A stretch of 64,000 bases of DNA from Pontibacillus salipaludis. Its GTDB lineage: Bacteria > Bacillota > Bacilli > Bacillales > BH030062. The notes below the pieces were generated by a model that made no database searches, had not been told where the DNA came from, and was given only the letters and a program-made list of their open reading frames with translations. The position numbers and the translations under genes are program-made. The stretch lies in assembly GCF_014642405.1 (NCBI RefSeq), contig NZ_BMIN01000003.1, positions 62,001-126,000 on the forward strand, read 5' to 3'. Of the stretch, positions 1-10,566 are shown piece after piece; position 1 is the stretch's first letter; each line of letters begins with the position of its first letter.

Positions 1-1
1 T

Positions 2-109
2 GTTAAAGGCTACCAGGGGCGAACCATGGCCTTTTATAACACAGGAGCTTTTCTATTCTTATTAGTGAACTTCTTTTTATTTAGCTCTCTATCAAATTTT
101 CACTTTTAA
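2..109 (+). CDS. hemX: HemX, C-terminal fragment
   Basis: The first bases are the last 35 codons of a gene that begins before the window. The peptide starts VKGYQGRTMAF, runs into a hydrophobic stretch rich in F and L, and ends SNFHF before TAA. This matches my memory of the C-terminus of HemX, a polytopic membrane protein of the cytochrome c assembly (CcsA-like) type that affects the level of glutamyl-tRNA reductase in Bacillus. It lies directly upstream of hemC, as in the B. subtilis hemAXCDBL operon. Only the end is visible, so the call rests on that peptide and on synteny. Confidence 0.8.
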   Translation, partial: VKGYQGRTMAFYNTGAFLFLLVNFFLFSSLSNFHF

Positions 110-130
110 ATGTTGTCAGGAGGAACTGTT

Positions 131-1060
131 ATGCGCAAAATCGTAATCGGAAGCAGAAAGAGTCAATTGGCATTAACCCAAACGGATTGGGTGATTGAGA
201 AACTGAAAGAAATCGCACCACAAAATGAGTATGAAGTGAAAAAGATTGTGACTAAAGGGGATCAAATCCTGGATGTAACACTTTCAAAAGTCGGTGGAAA
301 AGGCTTGTTTGTGAAAGAAATCGAGCAAGCTATGTATGATAAAGAAATTGATATGGCTGTTCACAGTATGAAAGACATGCCGGCAGAAACGCCTGAGGGG
401 TTAACGATTGGATGTATTCCTATTCGTGAAGACCACCGTGATGCGTACATCGCAAATGACAACGTAGCGTTTCGTGATCTTCCTGAAGGTGCTATCGTTG
501 GTACAAGCAGTCTTCGCCGTGCTGCGCAAGTATTGGCAGCGAGACCTGACTTAAATATCAAATCAATACGTGGGAATATTGATACACGTCTACGTAAATT
601 AAAAGAAGAAGATTTTGACGCGATCGTCCTTGCAACAGCTGGTCTTAAGCGCATGGGCTGGTCGGATGATGTCATCACAGAATATTTAGAACCAGAAGTT
701 TGTGTTCCAGCTGTTGGGCAAGGCGCGTTAGCAATTGAGTGCCGCGAAGACGACCAGGAAATCCGTGATTTGATGAACGCGCTTAACCATGCGTATACAC
801 ATCGTACGGTTATGGCAGAACGCACATTCTTAGATTTACTAAATGGTGGTTGCCAGGTTCCGATCGGAGGATATGCCTATCTAGAAGGAGACGATATTAT
901 CCTAACGGCTATGGTTGGTACTCCTGATGGCAAAACGATTCTTAAAGAAGAAGTTCGAGGCCAAGATCCATATGAAGTTGGACGTGAGGCGGCAGATAAG
1001 ATAAAAGCTCGAGGTGGAGCTGAAATTATTGAAGCTGTGAGAGAGGAGCTCGACCAGTAA
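131..1060 (+). CDS. hemC: Hydroxymethylbilane synthase
   Basis: Porphobilinogen deaminase: joins four porphobilinogens into hydroxymethylbilane in the cytosol. The protein has 309 residues, the usual length. Visible family features are the N-terminal [13 protein letters not shown], the conserved [10 protein letters not shown] segment, and [11 protein letters not shown], whose cysteine carries the dipyrromethane cofactor. An in-frame ATG exists at 110, but ATG 131 follows an AGGAGGA ribosome site at the right distance and gives the usual N-terminus [13 protein letters not shown]. The stop overlaps the hemD start by one base, so the operon continues. Confidence 0.97.
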   Translation: MRKIVIGSRKSQLALTQTDWVIEKLKEIAPQNEYEVKKIVTKGDQILDVTLSKVGGKGLFVKEIEQAMYDKEIDMAVHSMKDMPAETPEGLTIGCIPIREDHRDAYIANDNVAFRDLPEGAIVGTSSLRRAAQVLAARPDLNIKSIRGNIDTRLRKLKEEDFDAIVLATAGLKRMGWSDDVITEYLEPEVCVPAVGQGALAIECREDDQEIRDLMNALNHAYTHRTVMAERTFLDLLNGGCQVPIGGYAYLEGDDIILTAMVGTPDGKTILKEEVRGQDPYEVGREAADKIKARGGAEIIEAVREELDQ

Positions 1061-1842
1061 TGTTTCCTTTAAAAGGGAGACGGATCTTAGTTACAAGATC
1101 TGCTGAGCAAGCTGCTTCTTTTACAAATTGTATTGAACAACAGAGCGGGATTTCGGTAGAAATTCCGCTTCTTTATTTTAAAAGCGTTCCGTCTTTAGAA
1201 AATATGGATATACTCAGGCGCCTAAACACCTTTAAGTGGATCATATTCACCAGTTCAAACGGTGTTCATTTTTTTATGGAATTATGTGAGCGTTACCAAA
1301 TCCCTCTCTCAGTCATTAAAGAACGATCTATTGCTGCGGTTGGCCGAAAAACGGCTAATACATTAGCTTATTACAACGTAGAAACGAACTTTATGCCTGA
1401 TACATACACAGGAGAAGCTTTAGGGGAAGCTTTTTTGAATGAACGAGACCACGGAGCAGTGTTAGTCGTACAAGGCAATCTCGCCAGGCAAAAAGTTGTA
1501 GAAACCATTCGACCTTATATGGACGTCGAAACAGCAATTATGTATGAAACGCGTGTAAATGTTAAAATAAAAGAGGTTTTTAATAGAGCATTACAAGAAA
1601 ATCAATTAGATGCCTTAACCTTTACAAGTCCTTCTACTGTCAAAGCTTTTAAACAGCTTATAGAACCTTCATTGTTTGAACATATTCAATCCACACTTTG
1701 TATGTGTATTGGACCTACAACTGAAAAGGAAGCTGAGCAAGCTGGGTTTACACATAGAGTAATACCAGATCATCAAACAGTTGAGGGTATGTGTGAAGCG
1801 TTAGGAAGCTATTTTCGCGAGAAAGGAAATGATGATCAATGA
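1060..1842 (+). CDS. hemD: Uroporphyrinogen-III synthase
   Basis: Cyclises hydroxymethylbilane to uroporphyrinogen III with inversion of ring D. The protein has 260 residues, normal for the family, which is poorly conserved. Recognisable parts are the start [15 protein letters not shown], the [13 protein letters not shown] strand of the first lobe, AAVGRKTA, and [14 protein letters not shown] with [14 protein letters not shown] in the second lobe. Its ATG shares one base with the hemC stop, and its own stop overlaps the hemB start in an ATGA, which points to translational coupling. Position between hemC and hemB makes the call secure. Confidence 0.95.
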   Translation: MFPLKGRRILVTRSAEQAASFTNCIEQQSGISVEIPLLYFKSVPSLENMDILRRLNTFKWIIFTSSNGVHFFMELCERYQIPLSVIKERSIAAVGRKTANTLAYYNVETNFMPDTYTGEALGEAFLNERDHGAVLVVQGNLARQKVVETIRPYMDVETAIMYETRVNVKIKEVFNRALQENQLDALTFTSPSTVKAFKQLIEPSLFEHIQSTLCMCIGPTTEKEAEQAGFTHRVIPDHQTVEGMCEALGSYFREKGNDDQ

Positions 1843-2816
1843 GTGAATTGCAATTTAAACGTCATCGTCGCCTTCGTACAACAGAATCGATGAGATCTCT
1901 TGTGCGGGAGACCCATTTAAATAAAGAGGACTTAATTTTCCCGATATTTGTAGTAGAAGGGGAGAACATAAAGAATGAAGTTTCTTCAATGCCTGGAGTG
2001 TATCAAGTTTCATTAGATCAGCTAACCGCAGAAATGCAGGAGTTAGAAGACCTTGGTATTCGTTCTGTCATTCTATTTGGTGTGCCACATGAAAAAGATG
2101 AGAAAGGAACACAAGCCTACTGTGAAACGGGTATTGTTCAAAAAGCAATACGTCAAGTAAAGCAGGATGTTCCAAGCTTAACCGTTGTAGCGGATACATG
2201 TCTTTGCCAATACACGGACCATGGACACTGTGGTGTTGTTCGTGACGGAGAGATTGTAAACGATGAATCTCTAGAACTTCTTGTAGAAACAGCGGTTAGC
2301 CAGGCAAAAGCGGGCGCAGATATCATTGCACCATCTAATATGATGGATGGATTTGTTGCAGCGATTCGTCGCGGGTTAGATGAGGCAGGATTTGTGAATA
2401 CCCCTGTTATGTCCTATGCTGTTAAATACGCTTCTTCTTTCTATGGACCATTCCGCGATGCGGCTCATAGTTCTCCGCAGTTTGGGGATCGACGTGCCTA
2501 TCAAATGGACCCTGCCAATCGACTTGAAGCCATTCGTGAAGCACAATCTGATGTAGAAGAAGGGGCAGACTTTCTTATCGTGAAGCCAGCATTGGCGTAC
2601 TTGGATATTATGAGAGAAATGAAAGATCGATACCCTCTTCCAATTGTCGCCTATAATGTGAGTGGTGAGTATTCGATGATTAAAGCAGCTGCACAAAATG
2701 GTTGGGTTAATGAAAGAGAAATTGTACTAGAGAAACTAACATCCATGAAGCGAGCTGGAGCAGATTTAATTATTACGTATTTTGCTAAAGATGTAGCTCG
2801 TTACTTATCTGAGTAA
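1839..2816 (+). CDS. hemB: Delta-aminolevulinic acid dehydratase (porphobilinogen synthase)
   Basis: Condenses two 5-aminolevulinates to porphobilinogen. The 325 residues include the cysteine-type zinc site in [14 protein letters not shown], the segment [19 protein letters not shown] with one active-site lysine, and [12 protein letters not shown] with the Schiff-base lysine. The three cysteines and their spacing mark a zinc-dependent rather than a purely magnesium-dependent enzyme. The start lies in an ATGA overlap with hemD. The opposite-strand ORF inside it has no ribosome site worth noting and is a shadow. Confidence 0.97.
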   Translation: MSELQFKRHRRLRTTESMRSLVRETHLNKEDLIFPIFVVEGENIKNEVSSMPGVYQVSLDQLTAEMQELEDLGIRSVILFGVPHEKDEKGTQAYCETGIVQKAIRQVKQDVPSLTVVADTCLCQYTDHGHCGVVRDGEIVNDESLELLVETAVSQAKAGADIIAPSNMMDGFVAAIRRGLDEAGFVNTPVMSYAVKYASSFYGPFRDAAHSSPQFGDRRAYQMDPANRLEAIREAQSDVEEGADFLIVKPALAYLDIMREMKDRYPLPIVAYNVSGEYSMIKAAAQNGWVNEREIVLEKLTSMKRAGADLIITYFAKDVARYLSE

Positions 2817-2840
2817 TAAATCGAAAAAGGAGTGTTCGTC

Positions 2841-4130
2841 GTGCGTGAGATGAATCAATCAAAGGAAGCTTATCAGAAAGCAGTTGAGTATATGCCAGGT
2901 GGAGTCAACTCTCCTGTGCGTGCTTCTAAGTCAGTAGGAATGGACCCAATCTTTATGGAAAAGGGGAAGGGCTCTAAAATTTATGATATCGATGGCAATG
3001 AGTATATCGATTATGTTCTTAGTTACGGACCATTAATTTTAGGTCATGCCGATGATCAGGTGGTTTCCCGTTTGAAGGAGATCACAGAACTTGGGACGAG
3101 CTTCGGTGCTCCTACAAAGTTAGAAAATGACTTGGCTGAACTTGTGATCGATCGTGTGCCGTCCATTGAAATGGTGCGTATGGTGAACTCTGGTACAGAA
3201 GCTACTATGAGTGCGCTTCGTCTGGCCCGAGGATATACAGGTAAGAATAAGATTCTTAAGTTCGAAGGTAACTACCATGGTCATGGAGACTCCTTACTTA
3301 TTAAAGCTGGTTCTGGTGTTGCTACTCTAGGCTTACCTGACTCACCTGGTGTGCCAGAAGGAATTGCTATGAATACCATTACAGTTCCTTATAATGATGT
3401 AGAAAGCCTTCGATATGCGTTTAATGAATATGGTGACGACATTGCGGGTGTAATTGTAGAACCTGTATCTGGAAACATGGGTGTCGTTCCACCTAATGAC
3501 GGATTCCTATCAGAACTAAGAACGATAACGGAAGAGCATGGGTCGTTGCTTATTTTTGATGAAGTAATGACAGGTTTCCGTGTGGATTACAACTGTGCTC
3601 AAGGCTACTATGGAGTTACGCCTGACTTAACGTGCTTAGGTAAAGTCATTGGCGGAGGTCTTCCGGTTGGCGCGTATGGTGGTAAGAAAGAGATCATGGA
3701 GATGATTGCTCCAACTGGTCCGATCTATCAAGCAGGAACTTTATCAGGTAATCCACTTGCAATGGCGGCAGGTTATGAAACGTTGAATGCACTAACAGAA
3801 ACCTCGTACCAGGAAATCAATAAAAAAGTTGATCGCTTAGTAGAAGGATTCACAGAAGCAGCTGAAGAAAACAATATTCCTCTAACGGTGAATCGTGCTG
3901 GATCTATGGTTGCTTTCTTCTTCAACGAAGGCGATGTGACAAACTACGACACAGCGAAAAAGTCTAACACAGATCGTTTTGCGCAGTACTACCGTGCTAT
4001 GATTGAAGAAGGCATCTATTTACCACCTTCTCAATTTGAAGGAATGTTCTTATCTACCAAGCATACAGATGAAGACATTGAAAAAACAATTGAAGCGACT
4101 AAGAAAGCTTTTGCTTCTATACAGGCATAA
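2841..4130 (+). CDS. hemL: Glutamate-1-semialdehyde 2,1-aminomutase
   Basis: PLP enzyme that converts glutamate-1-semialdehyde to 5-aminolevulinate, completing the C5 route. Visible landmarks are [11 protein letters not shown] near the N-terminus, [25 protein letters not shown], and [16 protein letters not shown], which contains the PLP lysine. I chose GTG 2841 because an AAGGAG site ends about eight bases before it; GTG 2832 overlaps that site, and ATG 2850 is a further option. Length is then 429 residues, as usual. It is the last hem gene and is followed by a strong terminator. Confidence 0.95.
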   Translation: MREMNQSKEAYQKAVEYMPGGVNSPVRASKSVGMDPIFMEKGKGSKIYDIDGNEYIDYVLSYGPLILGHADDQVVSRLKEITELGTSFGAPTKLENDLAELVIDRVPSIEMVRMVNSGTEATMSALRLARGYTGKNKILKFEGNYHGHGDSLLIKAGSGVATLGLPDSPGVPEGIAMNTITVPYNDVESLRYAFNEYGDDIAGVIVEPVSGNMGVVPPNDGFLSELRTITEEHGSLLIFDEVMTGFRVDYNCAQGYYGVTPDLTCLGKVIGGGLPVGAYGGKKEIMEMIAPTGPIYQAGTLSGNPLAMAAGYETLNALTETSYQEINKKVDRLVEGFTEAAEENNIPLTVNRAGSMVAFFFNEGDVTNYDTAKKSNTDRFAQYYRAMIEEGIYLPPSQFEGMFLSTKHTDEDIEKTIEATKKAFASIQA

Positions 4131-4134
4131 AACG

Positions 4135-4171
4135 AACCCCCTCATCATGTACTAAGATGAGGGGGTTTTTC
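4135..4171 (+). terminator. Intrinsic terminator after hemL
   Basis: A GC-rich stem (aaccccctcatc paired with gatgagggggtt) is followed by a run of T. It ends the hem operon five bases after the hemL stop. Confidence 0.9.
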
Positions 4172-4188
4172 TATAGACTTACGTTTAG

Positions 4189-4217
4189 GCATAATTGTTT
4201 CTTCCCTCTCATATATC
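4189..4217 (+). promoter_or_regulatory. Candidate sigma-E promoter for spoVID
   Basis: A -35-like gcataatt (4189-4196) and a -10-like catatatc (4210-4217) are separated by 13 bases. This fits the mother-cell sigma-E pattern (roughly kcATAtT and CATACAnT with 13-15 bases between). spoVID of B. subtilis is sigma-E dependent, so the match is sensible, but it is a motif reading only. Confidence 0.55.
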
Positions 4218-4274
4218 TAGAATGACATAGGCGCTCGTAAGGTCTTGCGTGTACATTGAAGGGAGGAGAAACGC

Positions 4275-5306
4275 TTGACATATGAAGAACAGAATGTGTT
4301 TAGCTTTCATTTAAATGAATCACTTTGGTTTAAAAGAGGACAGGAAGTTGAAGAGTTTATGGGCATCTCTCTTGAGCCGGATATTTCCATTCAGGAATAC
4401 GTTGATTCTGTATCTATACGAGGTGTAATTGAGCTTGGAGGGGAGTATTTCCGATCTTCTGAGGATGTGGATGAAGAAGAGGATCAGATTCTATCTTTAC
4501 GAGATCACGCTTCGAAGCGGACGATTGAAAATGTAGACCTTCATGATGATGGTGTAAGTGAGTTCTATCACCGTTTTCCAGTCGAGATTTCAATTCCAAA
4601 AAGTCGTATTCAATCAATGGATGATGTGACAGTCAGTATCGATTCCTTCGACTATGAGCTCCCGGAGAAAGGGCAATTAAAGTTAAATGCAACTGTCGCG
4701 ATTCATGGAGTGAGTGAAGAAACTAGGGGAGAAGAATTAGCGGAAGCTCCTTCACCTGAAGAGGTAGAGCCAGAACCGTTTAATTTTGATGTGACGTATC
4801 AAGAAGAGCATCAAGAGGATCATCAAGAAGTCATGGAAGCGGTAGAAGATAGACCCGCAGAGGATATAGAAGACATCGTCGCTGAAGTGGAAGAAGAACA
4901 AGATGAAGGAGAGCTTGTAGAACAAGAGGGGGGACGCTGGAAATACAAGCAATCCCAGACATTCTCTGAGTTTTTCGGAAAAGTTGAAGAACAATCTCAG
5001 GATGAGGAATCTGAGTCTGAGGAAGGCATGGACGGCTTCGAGTTTGAAGAATCATCAGAAGAGTCGTCAGAAGAAAGTCGTGATGAAGAAGATGCGCCTC
5101 AGGACGCTCGCTATTTAACGTCAATGTTTGAGCGACATGATGAATCTTACGCAAAGATGAGGATGTGCATTGTTCAGGAAGATGATACGTTAGGGTCTAT
5201 TGCTCATAAGTATAAAATTCCACCCACTCACCTCAGTCGAGTAAATAATTTAGGTGATGAAGATGTGAGTGCAGGGCAAATCCTTTATATACCTGCAAAA
5301 GCATAA
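4275..5306 (+). CDS. spoVID: Stage VI sporulation protein D (spore coat encasement, LysM)
   Basis: Morphogenetic protein that drives coat encasement around the forespore. The N-terminal 140 residues (FSFHLNESLWFKRGQEV, then SVSIRGVIELGGEYF) match the SpoVID N-terminal domain. The middle, roughly residues 150-280, is very rich in glutamate and aspartate. The C-terminal 50 residues form a LysM module (IVQEDDTLGSIAHKYKIPP, ending GQILYIPAKA). At 343 residues it is much shorter than the roughly 575 of B. subtilis, the loss being in the acidic middle. The TTG start follows a strong GGGAGGAG site. As in B. subtilis it sits between hemL and ysxE. Confidence 0.93.
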   Translation: MTYEEQNVFSFHLNESLWFKRGQEVEEFMGISLEPDISIQEYVDSVSIRGVIELGGEYFRSSEDVDEEEDQILSLRDHASKRTIENVDLHDDGVSEFYHRFPVEISIPKSRIQSMDDVTVSIDSFDYELPEKGQLKLNATVAIHGVSEETRGEELAEAPSPEEVEPEPFNFDVTYQEEHQEDHQEVMEAVEDRPAEDIEDIVAEVEEEQDEGELVEQEGGRWKYKQSQTFSEFFGKVEEQSQDEESESEEGMDGFEFEESSEESSEESRDEEDAPQDARYLTSMFERHDESYAKMRMCIVQEDDTLGSIAHKYKIPPTHLSRVNNLGDEDVSAGQILYIPAKA

Positions 5307-5316
5307 CATGCTCCAC

Positions 5317-5349
5317 ATATCCTGCAACGGCTTACGTTGCAGGATTTTA
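5317..5349 (+). terminator. Hairpin terminator after spoVID
   Basis: An 11-bp stem (atcctgcaacg with cgttgcaggat) is followed by a short T run, just after the spoVID stop. The weak T tract may allow read-through to the ysxE-like gene. Confidence 0.7.
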
Positions 5350-5406
5350 TGTAGGGAAGTGATTTAATGGATTCAAGGAAACTAATAAAGAGGGGGAGTG
5401 AATACA

Positions 5407-6426
5407 TTGGAACAAGAGGTGGTGGATGTATTAGCTTCATACAAGCTATCTGCCTACGAGGTCGAAGTACAATCTGATAAAGTATATAAGGCTTACACCC
5501 CTGTAGGGCCTGTGGCGGTGAAGCGTTCTAGTTTAGATAGACAAACGATTCAAGATTGGATTGAAGTTTATAGGAAAATAGAAAACTATCGATTTCAGCA
5601 TGTAGTTCCATTATATATGACTTCTGAAAGGGAGCTTTTTGTAGAGCATCAAGGAGCAATCTACTATGTGATGCCTTGGATCGAGACGCCTAATCGTGAC
5701 ACGCCTCCTTATCCATTTGAACAATTGTATAGAACGATTGGGCAGATGCACAAACGCTCGCTCCACACCAAAGTTGTGAAGCGGGAAGATTACGAAGAGC
5801 TGATGAACAATCGGAAGACACAATTGCAAAACTACAGGGATGTATTAGCTAAATGGGTGACTACGTTTGAACAACGCCATTATATGTCTCCTGTTGAATT
5901 ACAAATTTGCACCCACTACCGTGATCTTGATAAGGTTTGTGAAATTGGAATGGAGTGGTGTGATCGCTTCTTAGATGAACTAGAAGAGGATAAACAAATT
6001 CGTACCGCTCTTATTCATGGGAACGTTAAACCCACACATTTCGTTTACGATGATTCAACTCCGTATCTATTAAATTGGGAGCGAGCCAAAACTTATTACC
6101 CTGTTTATGACATCACGACGTATTTTTATCATGTCTTACGTTATCATGATGCTCCGGTTGATCAACTGATATCAACTTTCTCATACTATGAAGAGCAACT
6201 CCCTTTACTAAATAGTGAAAGGTGTTTACTTGCTTTATTTCTTTTAAATCCAGAACCGTATATTCACCAAGTTGAAGCTTATGTAAATGGCGCCCAGGCG
6301 AGCGGGCAACCTTTTCTAGTTCAAAAGTTAGAACGGTCTTATTATGTTTTGCGACATGCATTGGATGTTCAGGAACAAATTGAACAAGCAAGGGTGTACC
6401 AAGAACAACAAGCAGAGAATAGTTAA
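5407..6426 (+). CDS. ysxE: YsxE-like spore coat protein (CotS family, likely pseudokinase)
   Basis: Member of the CotS/YutH/YsxE group of coat proteins, which have the aminoglycoside-phosphotransferase kinase fold. About 339 residues. The region equivalent to the catalytic loop reads LIHGNVKPTHF and the metal-binding segment reads LLNWERA, so the usual HGD and D-F/W-D acidic residues are replaced by asparagines; it is probably not an active kinase. TTG 5407 lies eight bases after an AGGGGGAG site; GTG 5398 overlaps that site. The place directly after spoVID is the same as in B. subtilis. Its stop overlaps the convergent small gene. Confidence 0.88.
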   Translation: MEQEVVDVLASYKLSAYEVEVQSDKVYKAYTPVGPVAVKRSSLDRQTIQDWIEVYRKIENYRFQHVVPLYMTSERELFVEHQGAIYYVMPWIETPNRDTPPYPFEQLYRTIGQMHKRSLHTKVVKREDYEELMNNRKTQLQNYRDVLAKWVTTFEQRHYMSPVELQICTHYRDLDKVCEIGMEWCDRFLDELEEDKQIRTALIHGNVKPTHFVYDDSTPYLLNWERAKTYYPVYDITTYFYHVLRYHDAPVDQLISTFSYYEEQLPLLNSERCLLALFLLNPEPYIHQVEAYVNGAQASGQPFLVQKLERSYYVLRHALDVQEQIEQARVYQEQQAENS

Positions 6427-6611
6427 ATCCATTCTAGATGGAATGCAAAGTATAGACCAATTAAGATGCCGAGTATAAAAACATCGAACGTAGTGGGAAA
6501 CAGGAGTGTTCGAACGAGCTGAAAACAAGCGATCGGCAATACACAACGCTCAATGACAATTAACCATTGGCGACACCAGGGTGGCAACTTGTAACGATAA
6601 AAACGTGCCAC
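6423..6611 (-). CDS. Small membrane protein, unknown function
   Basis: A 62-residue protein with a basic N-terminus (MARFYRYKLPPW) and two hydrophobic stretches (about residues 17-38 and 43-60), ending FHLEWI. The function is not recognised. I think it is real because the GTG start lies nine bases after a perfect AAAGGAGG ribosome site on the minus strand, and the charge pattern is that of a small membrane protein. It converges on the ysxE-like gene with a few overlapping bases and is divergent from the valS leader. Confidence 0.65.
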   Translation of the reverse strand: MARFYRYKLPPWCRQWLIVIERCVLPIACFQLVRTLLFPTTFDVFILGILIGLYFAFHLEWI

Positions 6612-6693
6612 AGGGCATAACCTCCTTTATTGCTTTTTATTAGTATATGTCCCTACAGGCTGTCAGTGTGACTGAAAAACTTGCTTAAATAGG

Positions 6694-6723
6694 TTGACTT
6701 AACAGAGGGAATGTGGATAAAAT
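6694..6723 (+). promoter_or_regulatory. Sigma-A promoter of the valS leader
   Basis: TTGACT (6694-6699) and TAAAAT (6718-6723) are 18 bases apart, just upstream of the T-box leader. Confidence 0.7.
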
Positions 6724-6732
6724 ACAAGTACA

Positions 6733-6996
6733 AGAAAATCGATAAATGCCGTGAAGGGGAAGAGTATGAAACGCAAGCCTATCAGAGAGGGAATCATTCG
6801 CTGTGAGATTTCCAGGTTCTTGCGCTCAGAAGGTCGCCCCAGATGCTGTCTCTTTGAAACCGATAGTAGAAGAGGCCGGAGAATACTCCGTTATGTAAGG
6901 AAAGTGTGCAGATGACAGGAGTCGTCTGTAAAATAAAGGTGGTACCGCGAATCCATTTCGTCCTTTTCTAAGGATGAAATGGATTTTTTTGTTTTC
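6733..6996 (+). ncRNA. T-box leader (valine) with terminator
   Basis: Untranslated leader of valS that reads uncharged tRNA. The T-box core ggtggtaccgcg lies at 6939-6949, followed by a terminator stem (aatccatttcgtcc with ggatgaaatggatt) and a T run at 6950-6990. The upstream part holds the expected long stem I, with a gaagagta element near 6759. A GTC triplet at 6833-6835 is a possible valine specifier, but I could not place it in a folded stem I with certainty. Uncharged tRNA-Val should favour the antiterminator and raise valS expression. Confidence 0.92.
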
Positions 6997-7034
6997 ATTC
7001 CCTTTCCGGTATAGGCGATAAAGGAGGAACTCGT

Positions 7035-9677
7035 ATGGAGAATCATGAAGTATCTCTTCCAACGAAATATGACCCGAATGCGATTGAGAAAGGTCGCTAT
7101 GATTATTGGGTAGATGGCAAATTTTTTGAAGCAAAAGATGACAAAACTAAAGAACCGTTCACGGTCGTAATCCCGCCACCAAACGTAACGGGTAAATTAC
7201 ACCTTGGTCATGCATGGGATACAACTTTACAAGACATCATCACACGTGTGAAGCGTATGCAAGGCTATGATGTATTATGGCTTCCGGGTATGGACCATGC
7301 TGGTATTGCAACTCAAGCGAAAGTAGAAGCGAAGCTAAAAGAACAAGGTACCTCTCGCTATGACCTGGGCCGCGAACAATTCCTTGAGAAATCATGGGAA
7401 TGGAAAGAAGAATATGCGACCTTTATTCGTAAGCAATGGGAGAAGCTTGGTTTAGGCTTAGATTATTCTCGTGAGCGCTTCACATTAGACAACGGTCTAT
7501 CAGATGCAGTTCGAGAAGTGTTCGTAACCCTTTATGAGAAGGACTATATTTACCGTGGCGAATACATTATTAACTGGGATCCGACCACGAAAACAGCTCT
7601 ATCTGATATTGAAGTAATCTATCATGATGTTCAGGGACACTTCTACCATATGAAATATCCGTTAGCGGACGGATCAGGCCATATCGAAATTGCTACAACG
7701 CGTCCTGAAACGATGCTTGGAGATACAGCTGTTGCTGTTCACCCTGAAGATGATCGTTATAAGCACCTGATTGGGAAGAAAGTTACCCTTCCAATCGTTG
7801 GTCGCGAAATTGAAATCGTAGGCGATGACTATGTTGATATGGAATTTGGAAGCGGTGCTGTTAAGATCACGCCTGCTCATGATCCAAATGACTTTGAAAT
7901 CGGAAATCGTCATGATTTAGAGCGTATTCTAGTTATGAACGAAGATGGAACGATGAACGAGAACGCCGGCAAGTATCAAGGTATGGATCGTTTCGAGTGC
8001 CGCAAGCAACTTGTTAAGGATCTGCAAGAAGAAGGGATCTTATTCGAGATTGAAGAGCACATGCATTCTGTTGGACACTCAGAGCGCAGTGGCGCTGTAG
8101 TAGAACCATATCTTTCTACACAATGGTTCGTGAATATGGAGCCTTTAGCAGAAGAAGCCATCAAGCTTCAAGAAGGAAACGACAAAGTTAATTTCGTTCC
8201 AGATCGTTTTGAGAAAACGTACTTGAACTGGATGGAAAACATTCGTGACTGGTGTATTTCACGTCAGCTATGGTGGGGCCACCGTATTCCGGCCTGGTAT
8301 CACAAAGAAACAGGTGAACTGTACGTAGGTCGTGAAGAGCCAGAAGATATTGAGAATTGGGAACAAGATAACGATGTATTAGATACATGGTTCTCCTCTG
8401 CGCTATGGCCATTCTCTACGATGGGCTGGCCAGATGAGGCTAATGAAGACTATAAACGTTATTTCCCTACCGACGTTCTCGTTACGGGGTATGACATTAT
8501 CTTCTTCTGGGTATCTCGTATGATCTTCCAATCCATTGAGTTCACAGAACGTCGTCCATTTAAAGACGTACTGATTCATGGTCTTGTTCGTGATGCTGAA
8601 GGACGTAAGATGAGTAAGTCTCTTGGGAATGGTGTCGATCCAATGGATGTAATTGATAAATACGGTGCTGATTCTCTGCGTTACTTCTTAGCAACAGGCT
8701 CAACACCAGGTCAGGACCTACGCTTCCAATGGGAAAAAGTAGAGTCTACTTGGAACTTTGCAAATAAGATATGGAACGCATCTCGTTTCGCCCTTATGAA
8801 TATGGACGGAATCACATATGAAGAAATCGACTTAACTGGTGAAAAATCAGTAGCGGATCACTGGATTCTAACTCGTTTAAACGAAACGGTTGAACAAGTA
8901 ACGCGTAACGTTGATAAGTATGAATTCGGTGAAGCCGGGCGTCACCTATACAACTTTATTTGGGATGACTTCTGTGATTGGTACATTGAAATGGCGAAAC
9001 TTCCTCTATATGGTGAGGACGAAGCTAAGAAGAAGACAACTCGTTCGATTCTTGCTTATGTGTTGGATAACACAATGCGCATGCTTCATCCATTCATGCC
9101 GTTCATCACAGAGGAAATCTGGCAGGCACTTCCGACGAAAGGTGAATCCATTACGGTAGCGAGCTGGCCAGAAGTACGTAAAGACCTTCACCATGAAGAA
9201 GCGTCTGAACAAATGAAGCAGCTTGTAGCGATCATCCGTTCTGTTCGTAATATCCGTGCAGAAGTAGACACACCGATGTCGAAACAAATCCAGTTGATGA
9301 TTAAGGCAAACACAGATGAAATAGCGGAACAGCTAGAAGCAAATCGTCATTATTTAGATCGCTTCTGTAACCCTAGTGAGCTTATAATTGATGCAAATCT
9401 AGCAGCTCCTGACAAGGCAATGTCTGCTGTTATTACTGGTGCTGAACTTTATCTGCCATTAGAAGGCTTGATTGATATCGAGGAAGAAATTGCTCGCCTC
9501 CAAAAAGAACGCGAGAAATGGGATTCTGAGGTACAGCTTGTACAGAAGAAACTCTCTAACGATAAATTTGTAAACAAAGCTCCAGAACATATTGTTCAAG
9601 CTGAGCGCGATAAAGAGCAGGACTATATCGACAAACGTGATAAAGTTGACGCTCGTATCAAAGAGCTCAAGTCCTAA
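7035..9677 (+). CDS. valS: Valine--tRNA ligase
   Basis: Charges tRNA-Val; class I aminoacyl-tRNA synthetase of 880 residues, the normal bacterial length. The HIGH motif appears as [14 protein letters not shown] (about residues 47-60), the KMSKS motif as [11 protein letters not shown] (about 524), with the editing domain between them ([19 protein letters not shown]). The C-terminal 60 residues form the charged coiled-coil arm typical of ValRS. The start follows AAGGAGGAAC. It is controlled by the upstream T-box and followed by a strong terminator. Confidence 0.98.
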   Translation: MENHEVSLPTKYDPNAIEKGRYDYWVDGKFFEAKDDKTKEPFTVVIPPPNVTGKLHLGHAWDTTLQDIITRVKRMQGYDVLWLPGMDHAGIATQAKVEAKLKEQGTSRYDLGREQFLEKSWEWKEEYATFIRKQWEKLGLGLDYSRERFTLDNGLSDAVREVFVTLYEKDYIYRGEYIINWDPTTKTALSDIEVIYHDVQGHFYHMKYPLADGSGHIEIATTRPETMLGDTAVAVHPEDDRYKHLIGKKVTLPIVGREIEIVGDDYVDMEFGSGAVKITPAHDPNDFEIGNRHDLERILVMNEDGTMNENAGKYQGMDRFECRKQLVKDLQEEGILFEIEEHMHSVGHSERSGAVVEPYLSTQWFVNMEPLAEEAIKLQEGNDKVNFVPDRFEKTYLNWMENIRDWCISRQLWWGHRIPAWYHKETGELYVGREEPEDIENWEQDNDVLDTWFSSALWPFSTMGWPDEANEDYKRYFPTDVLVTGYDIIFFWVSRMIFQSIEFTERRPFKDVLIHGLVRDAEGRKMSKSLGNGVDPMDVIDKYGADSLRYFLATGSTPGQDLRFQWEKVESTWNFANKIWNASRFALMNMDGITYEEIDLTGEKSVADHWILTRLNETVEQVTRNVDKYEFGEAGRHLYNFIWDDFCDWYIEMAKLPLYGEDEAKKKTTRSILAYVLDNTMRMLHPFMPFITEEIWQALPTKGESITVASWPEVRKDLHHEEASEQMKQLVAIIRSVRNIRAEVDTPMSKQIQLMIKANTDEIAEQLEANRHYLDRFCNPSELIIDANLAAPDKAMSAVITGAELYLPLEGLIDIEEEIARLQKEREKWDSEVQLVQKKLSNDKFVNKAPEHIVQAERDKEQDYIDKRDKVDARIKELKS

Positions 9678-9681
9678 TAAG

Positions 9682-9718
9682 AAAACTCCGTCTAGTAACG
9701 AACTAGTCGGAGTTTTTT
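9682..9718. terminator. Bidirectional terminator between valS and the ATP-grasp pair
   Basis: A stem of about 13 bp (actccgtctagt with actagtcggagt) has T runs on its right and A runs on its left, so it can end both valS and the convergent minus-strand operon. Its right part encodes the last codons of the minus-strand gene. Confidence 0.85.
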
Positions 9719-10566
9719 AATTCGGTGTAGATATGATTCATATAGTTCTCTACGATATTGATGGAGCTTTTTGCGCTAAGCGTTCGGCTACCAACCACAT
9801 CTTCTATTTCATTTAAGAGTAAGTTTCCCTCCTCATCAAATAAGAAGTCAATTCCCACCATTCCAAATGAGAAAAGGCTAATGATGCGCTCTATGTGAGC
9901 CGTTTCCTTTGGTGATAAAGGGTATAGTCTGGCGGAGCCTCCGAGAGTATAATTTGCTTTAAAGTTAGATGAGCTCTCTCTTAGTATGGCAGCTACAATT
10001 TCTTGTCCCACTACAAACACCCGTAAATCCTTCCCAAGAATAGGGGCTGGTTGTTGGAGGATGAGATCTTGGTCTTTCAACGTCGGAGCAAGTTCTGAAG
10101 CCTCCTCTACAGAATCAATCCAGTGAACATCTTTTCCTCCTCTTGAATCAACCTTTTTTATGATATAAGGGTAGGGGAGTGGAGCTTCTGTTGGATTGAA
10201 ATCAACGCCCTTTAGAAAAAAGGTTTCCATCATCGGTATATCGTGGGGGGCAAGGTATTGATGTGTTTTCCATTTGTTGTTACATATTTCACTTACATGG
10301 GAAGAATTGAACGTCTTCACTCCTAGCTCTTCGAAATGAAGCGTAAGCATAGAATCAATAGTCCGTATAATAGCGAATGAAGGTAAAGAAGCTTCCTCGC
10401 CTTGTAAGAGTACAACAGGACGGCTATTTCGAATGCCTATGGTGATCTTTTCTTTTGGTACAAAGGTAAGTTGTAGCCCCTTCTGTGCGGCTTCTTCAAT
10501 CATCCATTTGATAAAGGCCTGATTTCGGTCCGCATCTTGATCGGAATAGATGAGCCATCCGTTCAT
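9703..10566 (-). CDS. RimK-like ATP-grasp protein (second of pair)
   Basis: A 287-residue protein of the ATP-grasp ligase superfamily. N-terminal substrate-like domain to about residue 100, then the ATP-grasp part: PYIIKKVDSRGGKDV (nucleotide-binding loop), GKDLRVFVVGQEIVAA, FKANYTLGGSARLY, and the metal-binding end LLLNEIEDVVGSRTL. In typical RimK-like enzymes the last motif is E-V-N; here it is E-I-E-D, so one metal ligand is changed. It overlaps the upstream gene by ATGA and shares its architecture, so the two look like diverged duplicates. The substrate is unknown; peptide-bond formation by a carboxylate-amine ligase is the family expectation. Confidence 0.8.
   Translation of the reverse strand: MNGWLIYSDQDADRNQAFIKWMIEEAAQKGLQLTFVPKEKITIGIRNSRPVVLLQGEEASLPSFAIIRTIDSMLTLHFEELGVKTFNSSHVSEICNNKWKTHQYLAPHDIPMMETFFLKGVDFNPTEAPLPYPYIIKKVDSRGGKDVHWIDSVEEASELAPTLKDQDLILQQPAPILGKDLRVFVVGQEIVAAILRESSSNFKANYTLGGSARLYPLSPKETAHIERIISLFSFGMVGIDFLFDEEGNLLLNEIEDVVGSRTLSAKSSINIVENYMNHIYTELKNSD

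Noticed and set aside
8911-9159. 82-codon plus-strand frame inside valS
   Set aside because: Out of frame within a well-conserved valS region, with no ribosome site.
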